Assembly: GCA_029940345.1 (NCBI GenBank)
Contig: JAOZRC010000385.1
Location: 1-5,732 of the forward strand
Source: Desulfobacterales bacterium
GTDB lineage: Bacteria > Desulfobacterota > Desulfobacteria > Desulfobacterales > JAUCGF01
Length of the DNA: 5,732 nt
Reading direction: 5' to 3'
Part shown: positions 1-5,710 of the stretch, in pieces
Layout: every line of letters starts with the position of its first letter
Numbering within the stretch: position 1 is the stretch's first letter
Made by a program: the position numbers and the translations under genes
The notes under the pieces: model-generated
Database searches by the model: none
What the model was told of the DNA's origin: nothing
Seen by the model: only the letters and a program-made list of their open reading frames with translations

Positions 1-2
1 CT

Positions 3-611
3 GTTGAAGAATGGCAGCTATGGGCCAGCCGAAACGATGTTGACCCGCGGGTAATCGCGTTTATCCGCAAAAATCGCCATTGCCTTGACGATGACGGCAT
101 AAATCGCGAAGAAACAGGGATGATTACCGGCCTTGTCAAGACGCCGGACAGACGCGCCTGGGTCAAGGTTTCCGAATTGATCAAACCTTCAGAGCAGCTT
201 CTGGACATTCACATAAAAATCATAGCAGGCATCATCGGCACTTCTGTCGCCCTGGCCTTCAAACAAAGTTTGGATGCCGCCGCCAAAGTGACTGCCGAAC
301 AAATTTTGCTGAATTTCAGCCGTTATAAGAAAAAATTAAAAACACTCACTCTCCAAGAGATCATCATACTCAATGAACAAATTATCTTTTGGATTAATGG
401 CGGGAAGTACAACAAAACCCAAGAAAAGAAAGCGCGCAAGAATATGCTCGCTTACTTGAAAGAGCTGCAAAAAGGAGAAAATAACGAACCCATCGCCCAT
501 ATCGCATCAATGGCTGAGAGCCCGGGCTTTGAAGCGGTCATGGCGTTTATGGCGGAGTCCATGGATATTATCAACTTCCTCACAAATTATATTCAAGGCA
601 TCAAGGTGTGA
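3..611 (+). CDS. MoxR-like AAA+ ATPase, C-terminal part (5' end outside window)
   Basis: The reading frame is open from base 3 to the TGA at 609-611, so the gene begins upstream of the window; the internal ATG at 120 is not its start. About 202 residues are visible. Walker A and B motifs would lie upstream and cannot be checked. The visible part starts with a helical stretch (EEWQLWASRNDVDPRVIAFI) and continues with TPDRRAWVKVSELIK, which resembles the arginine-bearing sensor-2/lid segment of MoxR-type ATPases, then IAGIIGTSVALAF, a stretch typical of the end of that lid. A lysine-rich helical tail follows. Such ATPases are generally cytoplasmic and act with a VWA-domain partner encoded next door, as here (three-base gap to the DUF2201/VWA gene). 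By family knowledge they remodel or activate protein complexes; the substrate is unknown. The family assignment rests on recognition of the C-terminal region plus context. Confidence 0.72.
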   Translation, partial: VEEWQLWASRNDVDPRVIAFIRKNRHCLDDDGINREETGMITGLVKTPDRRAWVKVSELIKPSEQLLDIHIKIIAGIIGTSVALAFKQSLDAAAKVTAEQILLNFSRYKKKLKTLTLQEIIILNEQIIFWINGGKYNKTQEKKARKNMLAYLKELQKGENNEPIAHIASMAESPGFEAVMAFMAESMDIINFLTNYIQGIKV

Positions 612-614
612 CAG

Positions 615-1886
615 ATGAGTCGCTTATCGGCGCGTGACCGAATTTCCCGTGTGATTGAACGCTGGTTTCTGGCAGAGCCGCTTTTGTTTTCAGTCTGGAT
701 GACTCACCATCTTGTTATTGTGCCGCGTATCAAAACAATTCGGGTGCGGCATGGCATTATTGAATATAACCCCGATTTCATCGATGCGCTGAATCAGCGC
801 CAGCTTGAAACAGTTTTACGCTGCGAGGCAATGCGCATCATCCTCAAACACCCTTATACCCGGCGAAAAGAAAACCGGGAACTCGCCTACCTTGCCAGCA
901 ATGTCACTGTCCAGGAATACCTGCTGACCGAGCTTCCTTTTCCACGCGCCCGGGACTTGTTCGGCACAGATGAGTATGACAGGCAATATTTTGAGTTTTA
1001 CTACAATAAATTACAGACACTGGCTGACGAGGTATTAACGGGCAAAGGCGGGCAGGGTGGTTCAGGTTCCGGTGATAGGGATGAGCAGGAATCCGAAAGT
1101 CCGGCCGGTGCGCAGGCAGACAGTGAAAATTCTGAGCGGCAGGGTAATTTACCAGATCAGCAACCCGGTTCGCCGACACAAGTCTATGCTGATGTCAAAA
1201 CGAGCGCCTTTGAAAACACCCGGGGATGGGACAGGGATGAGCTTCTGAGCGACAAAATCAATGATAAGATTCGGATTGCCCATGAAAGCGACCAATGGGG
1301 CACGATTTCGGGGCATTTGAAGGAGCGGATATTGGCATCTTTAAGACCCAAGCTGGATTATCGCGCGGTATTGCGCCTTTTCCGCACTTCGGTCCTTTCT
1401 GTAAATCGTGTTCTCACCCGCATGAAACCGAGCCGCCGTTATGGTTTTTTGTACATGGGCAGCAGGCGTGACTTTACCACCCGTCTCCTGTTTGCGGTTG
1501 ACGTCAGCGGCTCTGTGAGCAGCCAGGATATTGCCAAGGGATTTTCAATTGTGAACCAGTTTTTCAAATACGGGGTGCTGGCAGTTGATGTGATTCAGTT
1601 TGATACTGAAATAAAAGGCAAGACACTTTCGCTTAAACGCGCCCGCCGTGAAATTGAGGTCATGGGGCGCGGGGGCACAGATTTCGCCCCGGTCATGGAC
1701 TATATTGACGAACACCGCGGCTACGACGGCCTTATCATTTTCACTGACGGCTACGCCCCGGTCCCGCCGAAACCCAACAATTACAAAACCCGTATTCTAT
1801 GGCTCTTCAACAGCGAAAGCAATTATTATGATTTGCACGAGTCATTACGCCACATAGGACGTGCCGTGTTTTTGAAAGAAGATTAA
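615..1886 (+). CDS. DUF2201 / VWA-like domain protein (MoxR partner)
   Basis: This 423-residue protein has two parts. Residues about 1-135 match the DUF2201 N-terminal putative metallopeptidase region: conserved helices, RCEAMRIILKHPYTRR at 69-84 and LASNVTVQEYL at 93-103. The site where HExxH would fall reads C70-E-A-M-R74, so both zinc histidines are missing. A Gly/Ser/Asp/Glu/Gln-rich linker spans about 142-190. The C-terminal half is a VWA-like domain with a complete MIDAS: D296-x-S298-x-S300, T355 in GRGGTDF, and D378 in IIFTDGY, so it should bind a divalent cation. There is no signal peptide or membrane segment, so it is probably cytoplasmic. The ATG at 615 follows the ATPase stop by three bases, with AAGGTG (603-608) inside the end of that gene as ribosome site, which implies translational coupling. 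By family analogy it is the adaptor or effector partner of the MoxR ATPase. Its cellular role is unknown. Confidence 0.86.
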   Translation: MSRLSARDRISRVIERWFLAEPLLFSVWMTHHLVIVPRIKTIRVRHGIIEYNPDFIDALNQRQLETVLRCEAMRIILKHPYTRRKENRELAYLASNVTVQEYLLTELPFPRARDLFGTDEYDRQYFEFYYNKLQTLADEVLTGKGGQGGSGSGDRDEQESESPAGAQADSENSERQGNLPDQQPGSPTQVYADVKTSAFENTRGWDRDELLSDKINDKIRIAHESDQWGTISGHLKERILASLRPKLDYRAVLRLFRTSVLSVNRVLTRMKPSRRYGFLYMGSRRDFTTRLLFAVDVSGSVSSQDIAKGFSIVNQFFKYGVLAVDVIQFDTEIKGKTLSLKRARREIEVMGRGGTDFAPVMDYIDEHRGYDGLIIFTDGYAPVPPKPNNYKTRILWLFNSESNYYDLHESLRHIGRAVFLKED

Positions 1887-1891
1887 TACTA

Positions 1892-2073
1892 AGGAACGGG
1901 GACAAAATAACTTCCCCAATTATGCATCACAGCTTCAGGCCACCTTTGCCCGATCTCTGATCACAAAAGTATCAAAATAGCCTGCTATTCCTTCAACTTT
2001 TGAGATCAGAGATCGGGCAAATCTGACCCAAATCTGCGCGCCTACTTGGGGAAGTTATTTCGTCCCCGTTCCT
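1892..2073. repeat. 182-bp nested inverted-repeat element, MITE/REPIN-like
   Basis: The outer arms 1892-1919 and 2046-2073 are 28 bp each and complementary except for one position (A1904 against C2061). The inner arms 1945-1970 and 1996-2021 are 26 bp each, with one mismatch (A1963 against A2003). Two unpaired segments of 25 and 24 bases separate outer from inner arms, and the central loop is 25 bases. The outer arm starts AGGAACGGGGAC and the inner arm contains GATCTCTGATC. It contains no open frame of useful length. It begins five bases after the VWA stop codon and lies between two convergent genes. No T-tract follows either arm, so it is not a standard intrinsic terminator, although a transcript through it would fold strongly. 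GGGGAC-type ends of this kind remind me of repeats mobilised in trans by REP-associated (Y1/IS200-like) transposases. That link is inference, since no transposase is present. I see no clear target-site duplication. Confidence 0.8.
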
Positions 2074-2136
2074 AATCCTAATCGGGGGACACCATAAGAA
2101 GGTTTCAAGTTTGCAAAATACCCGATTACGATTACG
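2071..2136. repeat. Inverted repeat of doubled hexamers
   Basis: The left arm 2071-2086 reads CCTAAT twice followed by CGGG. The right arm 2121-2136 reads CCCG followed by ATTACG twice. The arms pair at 14 of 16 positions around a 34-base centre that begins with GGGGAC-like sequence (GGGGGACACCAT, from 2084). The left arm shares three bases with the end of the 182-bp palindrome, and the right arm ends three bases before the stop codon of the HD gene. It may be the edge of the same mobile element, a second element, or a degenerate terminator shared by the converging genes. The sequence does not decide between these. Confidence 0.5.
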
Positions 2137-2139
2137 TTA

Positions 2140-2739
2140 TTAATCATCGCTGGCCGATTCACCGCCTAACCCGATTTCAACGGCAACTTCGCGCATTCCC
2201 ATAATGGTGTCCGTTATCAACTCGGTTCTCTCCATACCCAACATCTCAGCGCCTTTATCAATAATCGAGCGATCCACCTTGGCGGCAAACCGCTTGTTTT
2301 TCCACTTTTTCTTCACCGATTTGGCTTTCATGTCCATAACACTGCGGGAAGGACGTACCAATGCGGCCGTGGTCACTAAGCCGGTCAGTTCATCAATGGC
2401 ATAAAGGACTTTTTCCAGTTCCGTCTTGGGTTCCACATCGGTGCAAATCCCCCATCCGTGGCTGATAACGGCGCGAATATACTCTTCCGGCCAGTTGTTA
2501 GCCTTTAAAATCACTTCTGTTTTTTTACAGTGCTGTTCGGGAAATTGTTCATAATCCAGGTCATGAATCAAACCGATCACGCCCCATTTTTCTTCATCTT
2601 CCCCACGCTTTTTAGCAAAATAACGCATAACGCCTTCCACGGCCAGAGCGTGTTTAATCAGGCTTTCGCTTTGGTTATATTGGGTGAGCAGTTGAAAGGC
2701 GTCTTTTCGTAACGGGCGTGATGGAACTTCAGATGGCAT
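2140..2739 (-). CDS. HD-superfamily hydrolase (COG2316-like)
   Basis: This 199-residue cytoplasmic protein has an HD signature in order: H30 (IKHALAVEGVM), H59-D60 (GLIHDLDYEQF), H94 (AVISHGWG) and D116 (YAIDELTG). These are the expected metal ligands of HD phosphohydrolases, so it is probably an active metal-dependent phosphohydrolase. The segments TGLVTTAALVRPS (119-131) and KSVKKKWKNKRFAAKVDR (140-157) are typical of the uncharacterised predicted HD hydrolases grouped as COG2316, and the length fits that group. The substrate is unknown. The ATG at 2739 is supported by a strong ribosome site, AGGAGG at about 2748-2753 on the minus strand, eight bases before the start codon. The gene is convergent with the VWA gene and divergent from ispF, so it appears to be transcribed alone. 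Confidence 0.88.
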   Translation of the reverse strand: MPSEVPSRPLRKDAFQLLTQYNQSESLIKHALAVEGVMRYFAKKRGEDEEKWGVIGLIHDLDYEQFPEQHCKKTEVILKANNWPEEYIRAVISHGWGICTDVEPKTELEKVLYAIDELTGLVTTAALVRPSRSVMDMKAKSVKKKWKNKRFAAKVDRSIIDKGAEMLGMERTELITDTIMGMREVAVEIGLGGESASDD

Positions 2740-2779
2740 TTTGGCTTCCTCCTTTTATGAATTTTGGTAAAATTTTCGA

Positions 2780-2807
2780 TTGTCAATGTTTTAAACGTGT
2801 TTATAAT
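2780..2807 (+). promoter_or_regulatory. Sigma-70-type promoter for ispF
   Basis: TTGTCA at 2780-2785 and a perfect TATAAT at 2802-2807 are separated by 16 bases and point toward ispF. Transcription would start near 2814, leaving a leader of about 150 bases before the ispF ATG. The surrounding spacer (2740-2967) is AT-rich and otherwise empty of genes. The leader contains no hairpin that I would call a riboswitch. Confidence 0.6.
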
Positions 2808-2818
2808 CTGATTATCTT

Positions 2819-2837
2819 CATATGTAAAGTACATCTG
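2819..2837. promoter_or_regulatory. Operator-like palindrome after ispF promoter
   Basis: CATATGTA (2819-2826) and TACATCTG (2830-2837) form an inverted repeat around AAG. The inner five pairs (ATGTA/TACAT) are perfect and seven of eight match overall. It begins about five bases after the predicted transcription start, where a bound repressor would block initiation or escape. The arms are short and the region AT-rich, so chance is possible. Confidence 0.25.
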
Positions 2838-2967
2838 ATATCAAATTGGAAATGAGCGCGTATTTATTTTTCAAGTTTAGGCGCTTCTAACTTTACGAAA
2901 ACAAATTTATATGATATTTTAAATATTTTAATGTTTTTTCATTCAGATATAAAGTAAGGATACGGAT

Positions 2968-3450
2968 ATGCGTATCGGTATGGGTTACGATATACATCGT
3001 CTCGTCACAGGACGCAAACTGGTTCTTGGCGGTGTGACGATACCTTACAAAAAGGGCCTGCTGGGACATTCGGATGCCGATGTGCTGATTCACGCCTTAT
3101 GTGACGCTCTTTTGGGTGCCATTGGCCAAGGTGACATCGGCACGCATTTCCCTGATACGGCCCCTGAATTTAAAGATATTTCCAGTATGATCATTTTAGC
3201 CCAAACTTGGGACATGGTCTGTGCCGAAGGCTTTAGCCTCGAAAATGCGGATACCACAATTATGGCCGAGCAGCCCAAACTGGCACCATACAGAACTGCG
3301 ATGCGACAAAATATCGCCGGAGTTATGAATACGGATCCGCACTGTATTAGTATTAAAGCCACAACGACAGAGAGACTCGGCATGATCGGACGCGGCGAAG
3401 GCATCGGCGCAATGTGCGTCGTTTTATTGACAAAGAAGAACTCTGCGTGA
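2968..3450 (+). CDS. ispF: 2-C-methyl-D-erythritol 2,4-cyclodiphosphate synthase
   Basis: This 160-residue protein has the usual length of IspF. It converts 4-diphosphocytidyl-methylerythritol 2-phosphate to methylerythritol 2,4-cyclodiphosphate with release of CMP, in the MEP route to isoprenoid precursors. Visible hallmarks are GYDIHRL (6-12) with metal ligands D8 and H10, LGHSDADVLIHA (32-43) with the third ligand H42, GDIGTHFPDT (55-64), and the C-terminal TTTERLG (132-138) and GRGEGIG (141-147) motifs. All expected active-site residues are present. The family works as a cytoplasmic homotrimer. The ATG at 2968 has TAAGGA (2955-2960) seven bases upstream. Its promoter appears to lie at 2780-2807. 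cysS follows 73 bases downstream in the same direction with no convincing terminator between, so the two are probably co-transcribed. Confidence 0.97.
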   Translation: MRIGMGYDIHRLVTGRKLVLGGVTIPYKKGLLGHSDADVLIHALCDALLGAIGQGDIGTHFPDTAPEFKDISSMIILAQTWDMVCAEGFSLENADTTIMAEQPKLAPYRTAMRQNIAGVMNTDPHCISIKATTTERLGMIGRGEGIGAMCVVLLTKKNSA

Positions 3451-3523
3451 AGAGTGATTTTTTATTATTTTATATTTGTTTTAATTCCGTTTATTTTACT
3501 GCCTCATTCGTAGAGGATTTGCT

Positions 3524-4972
3524 ATGACGATATATATCTACAATACGTTAAGTCGAAAAAAAGTGAAATTTGTTCCCCTGGCACCTGACCGGGTAAACAT
3601 GTACGTTTGCGGCCCGACAGTGTATGATTCCTGTCATATTGGCCATGCCCGGTCGGTGATTGTGTTTGATGTGATTGTCCGTTATTTCAAGGCCCGGTCG
3701 TATCAGGTTAAATATGTCCGTAATTTTACCGATGTGGATGATAAAATTATCCGCAGGGCGAATTTGCTGGGAATGGATACACAGGCGGTGGCGGATAAAT
3801 ATATCAAAGAATTTTATGACGATATGGACGCTTTAAACGTTGACCGGCCTGACGAAGACCCGCGGGTGACAGATTCAATTGATCATATTGTACAAATGAT
3901 AACCCGGTTGGTAGAAAAAGGATGCGGTTATCATGTTGGCGGCAATGTTTATTTCGCGGTTGAATCATATAGCGAATATGGTAAACTGTCCGGCCGCCGG
4001 CTTGAGGATATGGAAGCCGGTGCGCGCGTCGATATCGACCGGAAAAAGCGTAATCCGGCCGATTTTGCTTTATGGAAGGCATCCAAACCGGGCGAGCCTT
4101 TTTGGAAAAGTCCCTGGGGACCGGGACGACCGGGATGGCATATTGAATGCTCCGCGATGAGTTGGCAGTTGTTAGGCGAGACCTTTGATATTCATGGCGG
4201 TGGCAAGGACCTGATCTTTCCGCATCACGAAAATGAAATCGCCCAGTCTGAAGCCGCTTTTGCCAAACCTTATGCGAAATATTGGATGCACAACGGTTTT
4301 GTAAATATCAACCAGGAGAAGATGTCCAAATCCAAGGGCAACTTTTTAATGATCAAAGATATTTTAAAAACCTATCATCCGGAAGCAGTGCGGTTGTTCC
4401 TCCTTTCCAACCATTATCGCAGCCCAATTGATTTCACTGATCAGGCGCTTAAAGAAGCAACCCTGCGTCTTGATAAAATCTACACGTTGGCACAACGGGT
4501 GGAAAAAATAAAGGGCGTGTTATCCGGTTCACACCTGTTTGAAGATAATCCGTTTTGGAACCGGTTCTGCCAGGCAATGGACGATGACTTTAATACGGCG
4601 CTGGCAATCGGCTTCCTTTTCGATCTTTTACGAAATACCAATCGGTTGTCAGACCAAGTTCAGGCTTCACCTTCAGACGATGTGTCATTAATCCCTGAGA
4701 TTCAGTCAAATTATGCCGCTTTATATGCAATGGGGGAAATTATCGGAATTCTGACGCAATCGCCCCATAACTATTTTGCTGCCCAAAAAACAGACAAGCT
4801 TGAAGAGCGATCTGTTGATCCCCAAGCAGTTGATGATTTGGTGGCTCAAAGAACCCAGGCGCGTCAGGCCAAAGATTGGGCGGTTGCCGACAAAATCAGG
4901 CAGCGATTAGACGATATGGGGGTTCAGGTTGAAGACCGTCCGGAAGGCGCTGTTTGGCGAATTGCAAAGTGA
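3524..4972 (+). CDS. cysS: Cysteinyl-tRNA synthetase
   Basis: This class I aminoacyl-tRNA synthetase of 482 residues, close to the usual bacterial length, charges tRNA-Cys with cysteine using ATP. The Rossmann-fold HIGH motif is at 38-41, preceded by MYVCGPTVYDS with zinc ligand C29. The other zinc ligands are C209 (GWHIECSAM), H234 and E238 (IFPHHENEIAQ), so the cysteine-discriminating zinc site is complete. KMSKS is at 266-270. A DALR-type helical region follows (about 345-412), then a C-terminal segment, QARQAKDWAVADKIRQRL (445-462), characteristic of bacterial CysRS. The ATG at 3524 is preceded by AGAGGA (3512-3517) at six bases. It lies downstream of ispF in the same direction. No T-box leader is visible in the 73-base gap, which is too short for one. 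The gene looks intact and essential. Confidence 0.98.
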   Translation: MTIYIYNTLSRKKVKFVPLAPDRVNMYVCGPTVYDSCHIGHARSVIVFDVIVRYFKARSYQVKYVRNFTDVDDKIIRRANLLGMDTQAVADKYIKEFYDDMDALNVDRPDEDPRVTDSIDHIVQMITRLVEKGCGYHVGGNVYFAVESYSEYGKLSGRRLEDMEAGARVDIDRKKRNPADFALWKASKPGEPFWKSPWGPGRPGWHIECSAMSWQLLGETFDIHGGGKDLIFPHHENEIAQSEAAFAKPYAKYWMHNGFVNINQEKMSKSKGNFLMIKDILKTYHPEAVRLFLLSNHYRSPIDFTDQALKEATLRLDKIYTLAQRVEKIKGVLSGSHLFEDNPFWNRFCQAMDDDFNTALAIGFLFDLLRNTNRLSDQVQASPSDDVSLIPEIQSNYAALYAMGEIIGILTQSPHNYFAAQKTDKLEERSVDPQAVDDLVAQRTQARQAKDWAVADKIRQRLDDMGVQVEDRPEGAVWRIAK

Positions 4973-5037
4973 TTTGGTAAGCGGCAGGATATGAGGAACT
5001 TATATCATTAAGGACACAAGAGGAAAAGGATAACAAG

Positions 5038-5241
5038 ATGATGGTTACAGCAGAAAAAATAAAAGAGGCTATAAATTTGCTTCCAGAAAAAGAATATGTC
5101 AAACTGAGAGAATGGTTTCCAAAAAAAAACTGGAAAAATTGGGATAAAAAGATTAAACAGGATTCGGAAGAAGGAAAACTTGACTTTCTGATTGAAGAAG
5201 CCCTGAATGAAAAAAATAAAGGAACGTTGAGTAATCTCTGA
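5038..5241 (+). CDS. Putative antitoxin of a type II toxin-antitoxin pair
   Basis: This 67-residue, strongly charged small protein begins VTAEKIKEAINLLPEKEYVKLREWF, predicted helical. It continues with a Trp/Lys-rich middle (KKNWKNWDKKIKQDSEEGKLDFLIEEAL), a pattern I associate with small antitoxins paired with RelE/ParE toxins. I cannot name a DNA-binding fold from the sequence. The assignment rests mainly on size, this pattern and the position directly before a toxin gene. The start at 5038 (MM) follows AAGGA (5026-5030) by seven bases; the second ATG at 5041 is equally usable. Its stop TGA shares its A with the toxin start ATG. A run of nine A lies at 5121-5129 (codons 28-31, Pro-Lys-Lys-Asn). 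It starts 65 bases after cysS with no terminator seen, so read-through from cysS is possible. A separate promoter was not found. Confidence 0.7.
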   Translation: MMVTAEKIKEAINLLPEKEYVKLREWFPKKNWKNWDKKIKQDSEEGKLDFLIEEALNEKNKGTLSNL

Positions 5242-5492
5242 TGCACAGGACGACAGACCGTTTTTGGAAGTGTTTTGAGAAACTTCCATCACATATACAG
5301 AATCTGGCGGAAGAGAATTTTAAACTGTTGAAAAATTATGTGAAACATCCCTCACTGCACTTTAAAAAGGTGGGAAAATTCTGGTCCGCAAGAATCGGTC
5401 TGGATTACCGTGCGCTGGCTTTTGAAGACGATGATGATTTTATATGGATATGGTTAGGAACTCACGATGAATACATGAGAATAATAAAATAG
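5241..5492 (+). CDS. RelE/ParE-superfamily toxin
   Basis: This 83-residue protein has the compact RelE/ParE-type layout. Two N-terminal helices (FWKCFEKLPSHIQNLAEENFKLL, 8-30) precede a beta-sheet core: HPSLHFKKV (36-44), FWSARIGLDYRALAF (47-61) and DDFIWIWLGTHDEY (65-78). R51, R57, H75 and Y78 fall where this superfamily carries its conserved basic and aromatic residues. Relatives either cleave mRNA at the ribosome or poison gyrase. The sequence does not tell which; the HPSLHFKKV and GTHDEY pattern is like that of proteins annotated as ParE-like or HigB-like toxins. The start ATG overlaps the antitoxin stop by one base (TGATG), so translation is coupled and antitoxin and toxin would be made from one mRNA. 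No separate ribosome site is needed; upstream sequence gives only a weak one. The gene is intact and probably functional. Confidence 0.85.
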   Translation: MHRTTDRFWKCFEKLPSHIQNLAEENFKLLKNYVKHPSLHFKKVGKFWSARIGLDYRALAFEDDDDFIWIWLGTHDEYMRIIK

Positions 5493-5522
5493 GGGCCAAT
5501 AGATATGTGAAGCGAAAATGAG

Positions 5523-5570
5523 GGGAATTACGGTGCTTTGATTCCCTATGAATAACAAAAGGGCGCCTTT
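5523..5570 (+). terminator. Weak hairpin region after the toxin gene
   Basis: Two small hairpins lie in the gene-free stretch 5493-5626. GGGAAT (5523-5528) can pair with ATTCCC (5541-5546) across 12 bases. AAAGG (5558-5562) can pair with CCTTT (5566-5570) across GCG, followed by the moderately T-rich CTATTCTTT. Neither is a strong intrinsic terminator, but this is the only candidate between the toxin gene and the next promoter. Nothing else is recognisable in the stretch. Confidence 0.25.
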
Positions 5571-5626
5571 CTATTCTTTGAACCCGAATATGAATTTGTA
5601 GAACTTGATAATGTATTCTGAACACA

Positions 5627-5644
5627 CTGGCATACTTTTTGCAT
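5627..5644 (+). promoter_or_regulatory. Sigma-54 (-24/-12) promoter
   Basis: CTGGCAT (5627-5633) and TTGCAT (5639-5644) match the -24 and -12 elements of RpoN promoters. The invariant GG (5629-5630) and GC (5641-5642) are exactly ten bases apart, as required. Transcription would start near 5653-5654, about 57 bases before the ATG at 5711. Such promoters need an AAA+ enhancer-binding activator; no clear activator palindrome or full IHF site is visible upstream in this window. Confidence 0.7.
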
Positions 5645-5650
5645 AATAAC

Positions 5651-5671
5651 TTAACAGGCATTTAACAGGCA
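5651..5671. repeat. Two direct TTAACAGGCA repeats at the start of the leader
   Basis: The 10-mer TTAACAGGCA occurs at 5651-5660 and again at 5662-5671. The copies are exact and begin 11 bases apart, about one helical turn. They overlap or directly follow the predicted sigma-54 transcription start, so they could be a protein-binding site or part of the leader RNA. A simple local duplication is equally possible. Confidence 0.55.
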
Positions 5672-5710
5672 ATCATCCATTATTAACTACGAAACCTGCT
5701 AAGAGGGCTT

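Noticed and set aside
904..1179. Minus-strand open frame inside the VWA gene
   Set aside because: Antisense to a gene with clear domain motifs; no ribosome site or known motif.
1892..2136. CRISPR array or integration site
   Set aside because: The repeats are inverted, not regularly spaced direct repeats, and no tRNA gene or integrase is present.
2071..2139. Intrinsic terminator between the convergent VWA and HD genes
   Set aside because: No T-tract follows either the palindrome or the hexamer repeat, and the stems are far longer and more nested than normal terminators.
2781..2786. Perfect TTGACA on the minus strand as a -35 element for the HD gene
   Set aside because: The position where a -10 should fall reads AATTCA, and transcription would start almost at the ribosome site; the same bases serve better as the + strand TTGTCA.
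2838..2967. Riboswitch or structured leader before ispF
   Set aside because: Only a five-pair AGCGC/GCGCT match across a long AT-rich loop is visible; no known aptamer pattern.
2893..3093. Minus-strand open frame over the ispF start
   Set aside because: It runs through the AT-rich leader and the ispF N-terminus and has no family pattern.
4896..5292. Two minus-strand open frames opposite the toxin-antitoxin genes
   Set aside because: Their Phe/Ser/Leu-rich translation is what A-rich coding DNA gives on its reverse strand; both lie antisense to better-supported genes.
5601..5610. IHF site (TTGATA) upstream of the sigma-54 promoter
   Set aside because: Only the TTGATA half matches; the other part of the consensus is absent.
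5440..5661. Minus-strand open frame of 73 codons across the toxin end and the sigma-54 promoter
   Set aside because: It overlaps the toxin gene and a good promoter, lacks a clear ribosome site and has no recognisable protein pattern.
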